From NCBI GenBank assembly GCA_015075425.1, contig JABTUL010000001.1:248001-312000 (forward strand): a stretch of 64,000 nucleotides of DNA, written 5' to 3'. This DNA comes from Spirochaetales bacterium (lineage in GTDB: Bacteria; Spirochaetota; Leptospiria; Leptospirales; Leptonemataceae). Within the stretch, counting starts at the first letter, position 1; every line of letters starts with the position of its first letter. Positions 26,948 through 35,648 of the stretch are shown here, piece after piece. The translations under genes and the position numbers were made by a program. The notes beneath the pieces are model-generated. The model made no database searches, was not told where the DNA came from, and saw nothing but the letters and a program-made list of their open reading frames with translations.

Positions 26948-27796
26948 TCAGGCCGGCGCTTCTGGAGTTACATACAACAGGACAGCCAGGTAATGCAGGA
27001 TGCTTCCGCCCAGTACAAAGAGGTGCCAGATCGCGTGGTGGTAGGGTAAACGATGCCAGGCATAGAAAATGGTGCCGATCGTATAGGAGAGTCCGCCTGC
27101 CACAATCAAGGCGATTCCCCCCGCGGGGAGTGCCGCTTGCAGCGGTGACCAGGCAATTACGGCCAGCCAGCCCATGACAATGTAAACAATCGTTGATACC
27201 AGATCCCAGCGACCCACAAAGAAGGCCTTGAAGACCACCCCGGCAACGGCCAGACCCCAGATCACGCCAAACAGAGAGTAGCCCCAGGGACCCCGAATCG
27301 TGATGAGCGTAAAGGGTGTATAGGTTCCGGCGATGACCAGGTAGATGGCTGAATGATCCAGAATCCGAAAGATTCGTCGCGCCCTCGGGTTGGGCAGACT
27401 GTGGTACAGGGTCGAAGCCAGGTAGAGGAGAACCAGGGTGGTGCCGTAGATGGTGAAGCTGACGATGGCCAGGGCTCTCTCCGTCTGGCTGGACTGGACG
27501 ATGAGGACGACAAGCCCGGCGATGCTCATTCCCGCGCCGATGCCATGGGTGATCCCATTGGCAATTTCCGCACGGATGGCTTTGCGCCAGCGTTCCAGCA
27601 TCCGCTGTCCGCGATCGACGGTCAGTTTGCGCAATGAAGCGGCGGTCATCTCCATCTTTGTTTTTTCCGATCTTTGCCCGGCCGCTTTTTTACCGGTGGG
27701 TCCGGGGTTCTTGACCCGTTGCCTCGGTTTCGTTATCGAACGCTGTTTTTTTGCGGGCGCAACTTTCTTCCGGGTCTTAGGTTTAGATTTAGCCAT
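26948..27796 (-). CDS. trhA: hemolysin III family (TrhA) membrane protein with basic N-terminal tail
   Basis: 282 residues. Residues 1-70 are an unusual Lys/Arg/Pro/Ala-rich extension not normally present in this family. From EIANGITHGIGAGMSIAGL onward it is a standard seven-helix hemolysin III/TrhA protein of the PAQR superfamily, with STLYHSL, the ILDHSAIYLVIAGTYTPF block and the C-terminal HAIWHLFVLGGSILHY, which carry the conserved His, Ser and Asp residues. The family affects membrane energetics and fluidity; hemolysis in vivo is not established. The start is 3 bases after the biotin carboxylase stop, so the genes are probably co-transcribed. Confidence 0.85.
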   Translation of the reverse strand: MAKSKPKTRKKVAPAKKQRSITKPRQRVKNPGPTGKKAAGQRSEKTKMEMTAASLRKLTVDRGQRMLERWRKAIRAEIANGITHGIGAGMSIAGLVVLIVQSSQTERALAIVSFTIYGTTLVLLYLASTLYHSLPNPRARRIFRILDHSAIYLVIAGTYTPFTLITIRGPWGYSLFGVIWGLAVAGVVFKAFFVGRWDLVSTIVYIVMGWLAVIAWSPLQAALPAGGIALIVAGGLSYTIGTIFYAWHRLPYHHAIWHLFVLGGSILHYLAVLLYVTPEAPA

Positions 27797-27799
27797 CGT

Positions 27800-29281
27800 T
27801 TATCCTTTCCAGATCTCAAAAGATGGGTAGAGAGCCCAGGTTCCCGTCGTTCCTTGCGGCAGGTAACGAGCATTGGTCGCATGAAGGAGAGCCGCAGCAG
27901 CGCGTGCCAGACTTTGTTCGCGGGGCGGAGGTGTTGGCGCAAATCCTCCGGCAAAGTGGCTTGCCAGAAAGCCTGTGTGGACCTGGCCGGCGCGGAAGGC
28001 GGGATGATCGATGACCTGGCGCAGAAAGGGACCATTGTGGCGGATCCCGGAGATACAGAGTTTTTCCAGAGCCAGACTCAGTCGGTCCAGAGCTTCGTTT
28101 CGATTCTCACCCCAGGCGATGAGCTTGGCCAGCATGGAGTCGTAGTAAACGCTGACGGTTGAGCCACTGCCAATGCCGCTGTCGAGCCGGACGCCGGGCA
28201 GGGTCGGAAGCTCAAAGTGGTGCACCGTACCGCTCTGTGGCAGGAAGTTCTGCGCCGGATCCTCTGCGTTCAGTCGCACTTCCACAGCATGTCCGTTGCA
28301 GTTGACGGTCAGATCTTGCAGAGAAAAACCCTCTGCGATGCGAATCTGCAGCTCAACCAGGTCAAGCCCGGTTACGAGCTCGGTGACGGGATGTTCTACC
28401 TGCAGTCGGGTGTTGATTTCCAGGAAGTAGCAGGTTTCGTCCGCCGGAGAATAAACGAATTCGACGGTTCCAGCATTCTGGTAGTTCAGGCCCCGCATTG
28501 CCTGAACTGCGTTCTTCAGAACTTCGTCTCGTACCTTTTTGGGCAATTGAGGTGCGGGGCTCTCTTCAACGACTTTCTGGTGGCGGCGCTGAATGGAGCA
28601 ATCGCGCTCGAAAAGGTGGATGCAATTACCATGAACATCGCCCAGAATCTGAACTTCAATATGCCTGGGCTGGAGAATGTATTTCTCCATAAATACGGAG
28701 TCGTTCCCAAAAGCGCTCAGAGCCTCGCGTCCGGCGGAACGGATGGCTTCCTCCAGATCCGCTGGCGATTCCACAATGCGCATCCCGCGACCTCCGCCCC
28801 CATGAGCCGCCTTAATCAGCACCGGATAACCGATTCTCTCCGCTTCTACGGAAAGATCCGTGTTGCCTGCGCTACCAGGCACGACGGGCACGCCGATTTT
28901 CTCCATTTCCCGCCGGGCGGCGATCTTGTCTCCCATGCGGGCAATGGTTTCGGGGGTCGGTCCTATGAAAATCAGACCGGAATCGTTTACCATCCGGGCA
29001 AAATCTGCATTTTCCGACAGAAATCCGTAGCCCGGGTGGATCGCATCGGCACGCAAATGGCGGGCCGCATACAGGATGCGTTCTGCATTCAGGTAGGACT
29101 CGCGGGCGGGAGATGGGCCCAGTTCTACGGAAAAATCGGCCTCACGCACAAAAAGAGCATGGCGATCCGCTGCAGAATATCCGGTGCAGGTTTCAATGCC
29201 CAGCTGGCGGCAGGTGCGAATGATGCGTACGGCGATTTCGCCGCGATTGGCGATGAAAAGACGGCGGATTTTTCGCGTCAC
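27800..29281 (-). CDS. biotin carboxylase subunit of an acyl-CoA carboxylase
   Basis: 493 residues. The order is canonical: N-terminal domain with LFIANRGEIAVRIIRTC, ATP-grasp with Gly-rich KAAHGGGGRGMRI, HIEVQILGD, ERDCSIQRRHQKVVEE, the active FLEINTRLQVEHPVTE and the C-terminal domain with DPAQNFLPQSG. It lacks a biotin-carrier domain, so the biotin carrier and carboxyltransferase must be separate and are not in the window. Specificity (acetyl-, propionyl- or methylcrotonyl-CoA) cannot be told. Length is about 45 residues more than E. coli AccC because of a C-terminal extension. Confidence 0.9.
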   Translation of the reverse strand: MTRKIRRLFIANRGEIAVRIIRTCRQLGIETCTGYSAADRHALFVREADFSVELGPSPARESYLNAERILYAARHLRADAIHPGYGFLSENADFARMVNDSGLIFIGPTPETIARMGDKIAARREMEKIGVPVVPGSAGNTDLSVEAERIGYPVLIKAAHGGGGRGMRIVESPADLEEAIRSAGREALSAFGNDSVFMEKYILQPRHIEVQILGDVHGNCIHLFERDCSIQRRHQKVVEESPAPQLPKKVRDEVLKNAVQAMRGLNYQNAGTVEFVYSPADETCYFLEINTRLQVEHPVTELVTGLDLVELQIRIAEGFSLQDLTVNCNGHAVEVRLNAEDPAQNFLPQSGTVHHFELPTLPGVRLDSGIGSGSTVSVYYDSMLAKLIAWGENRNEALDRLSLALEKLCISGIRHNGPFLRQVIDHPAFRAGQVHTGFLASHFAGGFAPTPPPREQSLARAAAALLHATNARYLPQGTTGTWALYPSFEIWKG

Positions 29282-29437
29282 GAGACCCAGGCCGGGGTAC
29301 CGCGCGGCCGTGACCAGCGATTTTTCGCGGGAAAATCGCCCGATAGCGCATTTTCCGGCCTGAAGCTCTGGTTATTCATTGATATTTTCGAAAAATATAT
29401 TGACGGTTTTTGTACATCTGAAAAGACACTGTCAAAG

Positions 29438-29452
29438 TGTGATTATGTCACA
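29438..29452 (+). promoter_or_regulatory. operator-like inverted repeat before the histone-like gene
   Basis: TGTGA-TTATG-TCACA is a perfect 5-bp inverted repeat with a 5-base centre, 10 bases before the AGGAG box. It resembles a CRP/FNR-type site but with a spacer one base short. Two further repeats stand upstream: ATATTTT-CGA-AAAATAT at 29382-29398 and ACACT-GTCAA-AGTGT at 29426-29440. Confidence 0.4.
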
Positions 29453-29468
29453 TTAAAAAACAGGAGAA

Positions 29469-29744
29469 ATGAAGCAGATGAATTGGTCCGACCTAACACC
29501 AAAACAGAAAGCTCAGATCGAAAAAGAGTACAAAACCGGCAAAGAACCCGGTGAAATCGCTCCCAAATACGGTCTGAAGCCCAAACAAGTTTCTGACCAG
29601 GCTTATCGCAAAAAGTGGACCAAGCCGGCCGGAAAGAAAGCTACAAAAAAGAAAACTGCCAAAAAAGCCGCCAAAAAGACAGCTAAGAAGGCAGCCAAAA
29701 AGAAAACTGCTAAGAAAGCCAGGAAGAAAGCCACCAAGCGCTGA
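29469..29744 (+). CDS. histone-H1-like basic protein with N-terminal HTH-like segment
   Basis: 91 residues. Residues 1-50 look like a small helical DNA-binding segment (KTGKEPGEIAPKYGLKPKQV, then SDQAYRKKW), similar in rhythm to helix-turn-helix sequences of resolvase type. Residues 52-91 are almost only Lys, Ala and Thr in KKA-type repeats, as in bacterial H1-like nucleoid proteins. A nucleoid or DNA-compacting role is likely but inferred. AGGAG lies 4 bases before the ATG; ATG at 29478 is an alternative. It stands alone with a terminator after it and inverted repeats before it. Confidence 0.75.
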   Translation: MKQMNWSDLTPKQKAQIEKEYKTGKEPGEIAPKYGLKPKQVSDQAYRKKWTKPAGKKATKKKTAKKAAKKTAKKAAKKKTAKKARKKATKR

Positions 29745-29773
29745 TTTCCACTTTCAATAAGAGAAAAAAGATT

Positions 29774-29802
29774 GGGATCCGCTGCGGGTCCCTCCTTTTT
29801 TT
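29774..29802 (+). terminator. terminator of the histone-like gene
   Basis: GGGATCC, loop GCTGC, GGGTCCC (one T-G wobble pair in a 7-bp stem), then seven T residues, 30 bases after the stop codon. Confidence 0.8.
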
Positions 29803-29826
29803 CCTCCGTGAGACGATAGTCTAAGC

Positions 29827-30219
29827 ATGGGAAGAACCATTGTAAAGCCGTTTTTTTTCACCTTTCTCCTGTTTGCCGCTGCCGTTTTCTCGACCTGCAA
29901 GAAACCGGTGCAAACCGCTCCCGCTCGTCCCTCCGGCCCCGGATACCTCGGCATTCTCTATGTCCCCAACTCCGACGGGCTGCGCATCTTGCGTGTGTAC
30001 CCGGAAAGCCCGGCCACGCGAGCAGGCCTTGCCGTGGGAGATACCATCACCGCCGTTGAAGGGCAATCGGCCCTGCGATTGGGCGATTTTCGCGCCCGGA
30101 TCCGGGCGCGCCGGGAAGGGGAAAAAGTGAATCTGGACATCATGTCTGTTTCCGGGGCCAGAAGGAAGGTGGTGGCCACGATCAATGAAATACCGTCCGC
30201 CCTGGATGCATCCTACTGA
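29827..30219 (+). CDS. PDZ-domain lipoprotein
   Basis: 130 residues. The signal ends AVFSTC, so Cys24 is probably lipidated. The rest is one PDZ-like module: GYLGILYVPNSDGLRILRVY, SPATRAGLAVGDTITAVEG and a final strand RRKVVATINE. PDZ domains bind protein C-termini; with no protease domain attached it may be an adaptor in the periplasm. It directly abuts nadC: the stop TGA is followed at once by the nadC ATG. Confidence 0.75.
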   Translation: MGRTIVKPFFFTFLLFAAAVFSTCKKPVQTAPARPSGPGYLGILYVPNSDGLRILRVYPESPATRAGLAVGDTITAVEGQSALRLGDFRARIRARREGEKVNLDIMSVSGARRKVVATINEIPSALDASY

Positions 30220-31131
30220 ATGGATGACCGTCCCCATTACATCCGGCCCATCGAGAGTCTAACCCGTTCTGACTGCGAGACGCTGATTGAACTCTCTCTG
30301 GCTGAAGATCTGCCGGATGGCGACGCTACCTCTGATCCTCTTTTTACCGATGATTCCGTAAAAGAGGCCCATGTTGTGGCCCGCGAACCTGGCGTTCTGG
30401 CCGGGTTGCCTGTGATTTCCTTCCTGTGTGATATCTACTCCGAGCATTACGCACCACTCGCTCCGCTAACTGTACAGCCCGACAGGAAGGATGGAACTTC
30501 CTTTGCTGCGGGCGAGCGCCTTCTGTCTATTTCTGGAGCCGTACGCGATATTTTGCGCCTGGAACGCACCATGCTCAATTTTATTCAATACCTGAGCGGC
30601 ATCGCAACGACGGTAGAGCGTACTGTGAAGCTGTTACCCGACAGAGTGGTTTTGCTCGACACAAGAAAGACCCTGCCCGGATATCGCAAGCTGGCCAAAT
30701 ATGCAGTGTACCGGGGGGGCGGCACCAACCATCGCTTGAATCTCAGCGAAATGGCCATGATCAAAGACAATCATATCGCAGCAGCCGGTTCCATTGCAGT
30801 TGCTGTGGAAAAGGTAAGAGTTGCTCGACCGGGAATCAAACTGGAGATTGAAGTGGATCGTCTCGATCAGCTTACGGAGGCCCTCTCCCTGAATCCGGAG
30901 ATTGTCTTACTCGATAACATGGATGTTTCCCAGGTTGCCCGTGCACTCAGGATCTGCGAAGATGCCGGCAGCGGCGCTTTCATTGAATTGTCGGGAAACT
31001 GGAAGCCGGAACGCTGCGCTGAATTGTCCGGCCTTTCCCTCAAAAGACCGATAGGCGTTTCCATGGGCTTTATCACCCATACGACGCGCTTTCTGGATCT
31101 TTCCCTGGAGATCGCTTCGGGGTTCTCATGA
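30220..31131 (+). CDS. nadC: nicotinate-nucleotide pyrophosphorylase (carboxylating)
   Basis: 303 residues, near the usual 280-300. It has SLAEDLPDGDATSD, the RTMLNFIQYLSGIAT helix, DTRKTLPGYRKLAKYAVYRG with substrate-binding Arg and Lys, NHRLNLSEMAMIKDNH, and EIEVDRLDQ and VLLDNMD near the end, all standard for quinolinate phosphoribosyltransferase. It converts quinolinate and PRPP to nicotinate mononucleotide in NAD synthesis. nadA and nadB are not here. Between a PDZ lipoprotein and a methyltransferase, overlapping the latter by 4 bases (ATGA). Confidence 0.93.
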   Translation: MDDRPHYIRPIESLTRSDCETLIELSLAEDLPDGDATSDPLFTDDSVKEAHVVAREPGVLAGLPVISFLCDIYSEHYAPLAPLTVQPDRKDGTSFAAGERLLSISGAVRDILRLERTMLNFIQYLSGIATTVERTVKLLPDRVVLLDTRKTLPGYRKLAKYAVYRGGGTNHRLNLSEMAMIKDNHIAAAGSIAVAVEKVRVARPGIKLEIEVDRLDQLTEALSLNPEIVLLDNMDVSQVARALRICEDAGSGAFIELSGNWKPERCAELSGLSLKRPIGVSMGFITHTTRFLDLSLEIASGFS

Positions 31132-31886
31132 ATTTCAAAGATCACTTTTCCCATGATTCGCGAAGTTACGCGCGCGCCCGGCCGGACTATCCTTCTGCTC
31201 TGTTCGAGTTCCTGAACGCACACTGCCGGAGCCGCGATCTGGCCTGGGATTGCGGCACTGGCAGTGGTCAGGCTGCTCGTCAGCTAACAAAATACTTTCG
31301 TGAGGTTGTGGCCACAGATGCGAGCGCTGCTCAAATCCATGCTGCCCTCGAAGAGGGTATTGTAAGACCAGGACTTATTTTTCGCACAGCGCCGGCTGAA
31401 GATTCTGGCCTGCCAGACTGCAGTGCCGATTTGATTACAGTGGCCCAGGCATTGCACTGGTTTGATTTTGAGCGCTTCTATGCAGAAGTGCGCCGCGTTC
31501 TGCGCCCGGATGGCCTCCTTGCTGTCTGGTGCTATGAACTCATGCAGACCGGAAAAGAGATCGATAAACTGCTGCACTATTTTTATCATGATGTCGTTGG
31601 CCCCTACTGGCCGGCAGACCGTCGCTTCATAGAAGAGCACTATGCAACGATTCCGTTTCCCTTCGAAGAATTGACCGTCCCGAATTTTTATATTGAAACG
31701 AGCTGGAATTTAGAAGAATATGTGAACTATCTGGCCACCTGGTCCGCCGTGAAGCGTTACCGCGAAGCCCGCCAGGCTGATCCTGTTCCGGAGATTCGTT
31801 CCGCGCTGGCCGCAGTCTGGGGCCCATCTGATGTGCGCCGCAGCAATCGCTGGCCGATTTACATGCGACTGGGGCACACGGGTTAA
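31128..31886 (+). CDS. class I SAM-dependent methyltransferase
   Basis: 252 residues. It opens FKDHFSHDSRSYARARPDYP, typical of the group annotated as methyltransferase type 11. SAM motif I is AWDCGTGSGQAARQL, motif II VVATDASAAQ, and TVAQALHWFDFERF is a recognised family block. Close homologues include fungal Crg1/Tmt1-like enzymes that methylate small molecules such as trans-aconitate; the substrate here is open. Translated with nadC through a 4-base overlap. Confidence 0.8.
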   Translation: MNFKDHFSHDSRSYARARPDYPSALFEFLNAHCRSRDLAWDCGTGSGQAARQLTKYFREVVATDASAAQIHAALEEGIVRPGLIFRTAPAEDSGLPDCSADLITVAQALHWFDFERFYAEVRRVLRPDGLLAVWCYELMQTGKEIDKLLHYFYHDVVGPYWPADRRFIEEHYATIPFPFEELTVPNFYIETSWNLEEYVNYLATWSAVKRYREARQADPVPEIRSALAAVWGPSDVRRSNRWPIYMRLGHTG

Positions 31887-32009
31887 AGCAAGCGGCGATA
31901 GCCAATCGCCTGGATCTCGGTTCCCGGCTCAGAAAAAGAGCTGCGTGTCCCATAGATGATTGCGGAAAGGTTATGCTCGGGGACAAGAAAAAAAGGCAGC
32001 GGGAGTGCT

Positions 32010-32747
32010 ATGGAGCTAACAGCGGACCTACAATCAAGGTTAAAGCGCTGCCGGTCGCTTGTGGTGCTGACCGGCGCCGGCGTTTCTGCGGAAAGCGGCA
32101 TCCCTACGTTTCGGGGAGCCGGCGGTCTCTGGAAACAATACCGGCCCCAGGACCTGGCAACGCCGGAAGCTTTTTCTCGATCGCCGGAAGTGGTCTGGGA
32201 ATGGTATGATATGCGCCGTTCGTTGATTGCTGCTGCCCGGCCGAATCCGGCCCATCAGGCCCTTGTGGATCTGGAAGCCCTGTTTCCATCGTTCTTACTC
32301 ATCACCCAGAACATCGATGGCCTGCACCGCCGCGCCGGAACGCAGGCTTTGCTCGAGATTCATGGAAATATCTGGAAGGCTCGTTGCACGGTTTGCGCCC
32401 ATGTATTTGATGAACTCCGCAACCCCCTTCCGTTTCCGGAGCTTCCCCGTTGTTCTCTCTGTGGCCAGCTGGCCAGGCCGCACGTTGTCTGGTTTGGAGA
32501 AAGTTATGATGCACAAATCATAGAGCGGGCAGAGGATTCGCTTTCGCATTGCGAACTGCTGCTGGTATGCGGTACCTCCGGAATGGTAAGCATGCCGGTA
32601 TTTTTGACCCGTATGGCGCGCGACCGGGGTGCTCTGGTTCTGGAATGCAATCTGGAAACTTCTGAAATCTCCAGTCTTGCCGATTTTTCTTTTTCCGGGC
32701 CTGCTGGAGAAACACTGCCCCAATTGGTTCAGTTTTTTAGAGAATAA
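32010..32747 (+). CDS. NAD-dependent protein deacylase (sirtuin, SIRT5/CobB type)
   Basis: 245 residues from the ATG at 32010, chosen because GGGAG lies 5 bases upstream and the protein then starts just before the Rossmann fold; a start at 31956 is possible. GAGVSAESGIPTFRG and TQNIDGLH bind NAD; His118 in EIHGN is the catalytic base; Cys126, Cys129, Cys148 and Cys151 form the zinc site. Tyr66 and Arg69 (YDMR) are the pair that lets class III sirtuins remove succinyl and malonyl groups, so deacylation beyond acetyl is predicted. A single gene, between unrelated neighbours. Confidence 0.88.
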   Translation: MELTADLQSRLKRCRSLVVLTGAGVSAESGIPTFRGAGGLWKQYRPQDLATPEAFSRSPEVVWEWYDMRRSLIAAARPNPAHQALVDLEALFPSFLLITQNIDGLHRRAGTQALLEIHGNIWKARCTVCAHVFDELRNPLPFPELPRCSLCGQLARPHVVWFGESYDAQIIERAEDSLSHCELLLVCGTSGMVSMPVFLTRMARDRGALVLECNLETSEISSLADFSFSGPAGETLPQLVQFFRE

Positions 32748-32809
32748 CCCTGACTCCGGCAGATGAAAAAAGGCTTGCCCTTTCCCATTTTGGGCCGCCA
32801 TATCCCCTC

Positions 32810-35626
32810 ATGATCCGCCGCTGGTTGTTTCCTCCTTTTTCCCTGGCACTCAGCCGAACCAAACGGGCACGGGCCTCTGGCGGAATTTTGATCCTTGCAG
32901 CGACCCTTTTTTGTACGGGTCAGAACAACCTGGATGATAACCTGACTCTGGTTCTGGCGATGGAAAATGAAGCCCGGTATGCGTCAGGACAGAGCACGCG
33001 TTTCACCACCGCAGATGTTTATACCATTGCCGGTCCGACTCGCTTTGATGCCTATTTTACCAAACCCGGTATCTCTAACAGCACCTGGATCGATCCCATC
33101 CTTGATGATGAACTGGCAGCTCTGATCCAGAACGCAACCATCAGCGTGGACCTGGCCATTTTCGATTTCAGCCGTCAGGTCATCATTGATGCGATTCTCG
33201 AAGCCAGACAGCGGGGCGTCGCCGTCCGTATGGTCGGTGACGGAGACAATACCCATCATACAGGTTACAGTCAACTGGCGGGGGCCGGCATTCCTATTGT
33301 AAATCGTCCAGCCGGCAGTGCCATCATGCACCATAAGTTTGCCATCGTCGATAGCAAGTTTGTCTGGACTGGCTCCGCCAATCTGAGTGACAATGACATC
33401 ATACGTAACAACAACAATGCCCTGATTCTGGAGCATCCCGGTCTGGCCGGCCAGCTCAAGCTGGAGTTCGATGAAATGTTTGCCGGACGTTTTGGCGGCG
33501 CCAAGAATCCGGTCGTGAATGGTTACACAGCCACGATCAACGGTGTTCTCACGGAAGTCTATACCGGCCCTGCGGGCAACCTCATGGCCGAGCTTCTGGG
33601 CCGCGTGGATTCGGCCAGTGAGTCCATTCATTTCTTGATCTTTACCTTCACTCGCAGCGACTTGAAAGATCGGCTCATCGCCCGCAGAAATGCCGGAGTG
33701 GCTGTGACCGGCGTGTTCGAACAATTGCAGGCCGGCGGAGCTTACAGTCAGGATACAGCCCTGGCCGCGTCCGGTGTTCCGGTGTATATAGACGGCAATT
33801 ACAATTCCATCGGTCAGGGCGGCGGCATGGTGCACCACAAGGTCATGATCATTGATGGTAATTCCACTTCTGATCCTATGGTCATCACCGGTTCTTTCAA
33901 CTGGACCGATGCCGCGCAGACCACCAACGATGAAGCTCTTTTCATTTTCCACAGCCGGGAGCTGGCGGCGGCCTATCTGGAAGAATACTGCTACGTGGTC
34001 AGCACAGCTACTCTGCATGAAAGCTATCAGGGCAGTCATGAAACGGGGTGCGGCGGCAAACTGGCCATCAATGAAACCCTGCCCAATCCCGAGGGCGATG
34101 ATACAGGCAAGGAATATATCGAAATTACCAATTCCGGCATTGGACGGGTGGATCTGACCGGCTGGACGATCGCCGTTGGCGGAGTCATACGGCATGCTTT
34201 TGAGAACTGGTTCTCCATTCCGGCTGATGGAGTCACCGTCGTTTTTGACAGTGGCACGCACACTGAGCCGGGCGCCATTCTATCCTCGACCGGGAATCTG
34301 ACCTTACCCAATACGGGGGGCACCATCACACTCAAAAACCATGTGGGCACTACAGTCGATACCTTCACCTACAGCACGGCGTCTTCAGGCATTTCCTTCA
34401 ATCGCAGTCCGGACGGAACCCCCGCAGCGACTGTGGCCCGGCACAATCAGATTCCCGGCGCTGTGGGCAGTGTCTCGCCCGGACGCAAACTGGACCAATC
34501 GGCTTACGGTGGCATCGCAACAGTCGTCGGGCCGGATCTGCCGCTGCCCGCACCGGGAGAGCTGGTGATCACACAAATCGCTTCGCGGGGGTCCACGGCT
34601 TCCGATGAATATATAGAAATTTACAATCGCACCGGGAAACTCCTCAGCGTGGGTGGCATTCGTTTGCAGTACCAGGCGGCCACTTGTGGTAGCTTCAGTA
34701 CCCGCTTTACTCTGCCCTTTGGCACGATCCTCAGTCCGGGGCAATTTTTTCTCATCGGCAATTCCGGATATGTAACGCAGAATGGTATGGTTGCGGATGG
34801 TACTTTTGTTTCCGGCATTGCCGATGCGGGCCTGGTGCGTCTCACTGATGCCAACAACACCATCCTTGATCTTGTCTCCTATGGCAGCACAGCCTGTGGC
34901 GGCGAAGGTGGCACAAGCGCGCCCGCTCCCACCGCGGCGAACAGCATCCATCGCAAAGGCTTTCCCTATACCAATGCCTTCCCGGCTCAGGATACGGATA
35001 GCAACGGCCAGGATTTTACCGCCGCAGCCCGCAACCCACGCAGTAGCGTCGCAGACTTTCAGCCGTCGGAAGGGATTCAGCGCCCGGCACCCGGAGAACT
35101 CCTGATCAGCCAGTTGGCCACCCGCGGATCAAGCAGTGCCTACGATGAATTCATCGAGATCTACAATCCCACTCGCAAGAACCTTACCCTGGACGCGGTC
35201 AAAATGGAATACCAGACATCCAGTTGCACCGGTTGGTCCGGGCGGGCCACCCTATCGAACGGCACCTTGCTGGCCCCGGGGCAGTTTTACCTTGCGGCCA
35301 GCTTGCGCGGCTATGTACCTCTGGTTTCTGGACCCGCTCCGGATCTGGAACTCAGCCAATCGGGCATTGCCGATAGCGCTCTTGTGCGCCTCGTTGGCTC
35401 GACCGGTAACACCCTGGATGCCGTTGGTTTTGGGAACTCACTGGCCTGCCTGGCGGAAGGTTCGGCCGCTCCCCTTCATGTCGCCGCCGGTAGCCTCTGG
35501 CGCAGGCCGGACGGCAGCTATAGCAGCCAGGCGGTGCAGGATTCCCAGGACAATGCCAGCGATTTTCTCTCCCGCAGCGTGCGTAACCCGCGCAATAGTC
35601 AGGTTGTCGAGCCGGCTCCTCAGTAA
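32810..35626 (+). CDS. phospholipase-D-like lipoprotein with three lamin-tail-like domains
   Basis: 938 residues. After a Lys/Arg-rich start, a hydrophobic run ends in ATLFC, so Cys35 may be lipidated. Two PLD halves follow, each with an HxK...D motif: HHKFAIVD (His174, Lys176, Asp181) then TGSANLSDN, and HHKVMIID at about 340 then TGSFNWTD. From about 410 there are three lamin-tail-domain-like modules, each with the rhythm INETLPNPEGDDTGKEYIEI / ITQIASRGSTASDEYIEIYN. PLD enzymes cut phosphodiesters in lipids or nucleic acids; such pairing of PLD with LTD is seen in extracellular nucleases. Which substrate applies is open. Confidence 0.85.
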   Translation: MIRRWLFPPFSLALSRTKRARASGGILILAATLFCTGQNNLDDNLTLVLAMENEARYASGQSTRFTTADVYTIAGPTRFDAYFTKPGISNSTWIDPILDDELAALIQNATISVDLAIFDFSRQVIIDAILEARQRGVAVRMVGDGDNTHHTGYSQLAGAGIPIVNRPAGSAIMHHKFAIVDSKFVWTGSANLSDNDIIRNNNNALILEHPGLAGQLKLEFDEMFAGRFGGAKNPVVNGYTATINGVLTEVYTGPAGNLMAELLGRVDSASESIHFLIFTFTRSDLKDRLIARRNAGVAVTGVFEQLQAGGAYSQDTALAASGVPVYIDGNYNSIGQGGGMVHHKVMIIDGNSTSDPMVITGSFNWTDAAQTTNDEALFIFHSRELAAAYLEEYCYVVSTATLHESYQGSHETGCGGKLAINETLPNPEGDDTGKEYIEITNSGIGRVDLTGWTIAVGGVIRHAFENWFSIPADGVTVVFDSGTHTEPGAILSSTGNLTLPNTGGTITLKNHVGTTVDTFTYSTASSGISFNRSPDGTPAATVARHNQIPGAVGSVSPGRKLDQSAYGGIATVVGPDLPLPAPGELVITQIASRGSTASDEYIEIYNRTGKLLSVGGIRLQYQAATCGSFSTRFTLPFGTILSPGQFFLIGNSGYVTQNGMVADGTFVSGIADAGLVRLTDANNTILDLVSYGSTACGGEGGTSAPAPTAANSIHRKGFPYTNAFPAQDTDSNGQDFTAAARNPRSSVADFQPSEGIQRPAPGELLISQLATRGSSSAYDEFIEIYNPTRKNLTLDAVKMEYQTSSCTGWSGRATLSNGTLLAPGQFYLAASLRGYVPLVSGPAPDLELSQSGIADSALVRLVGSTGNTLDAVGFGNSLACLAEGSAAPLHVAAGSLWRRPDGSYSSQAVQDSQDNASDFLSRSVRNPRNSQVVEPAPQ

Positions 35627-35648
35627 GACGACGCCGGCCGTTGAAAAC

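Noticed and set aside
28217-29554. Open frame of 445 codons on the + strand across the biotin carboxylase gene
   Set aside because: It is antisense to a gene with every ATP-grasp motif intact. The frame has no signal, domain or ribosome site, and such shadows arise from codon bias.
32984-34261. Open frame of 425 codons on the - strand inside the phospholipase D gene
   Set aside because: It is antisense to the two HKD motifs of that gene and shows no recognisable protein family.
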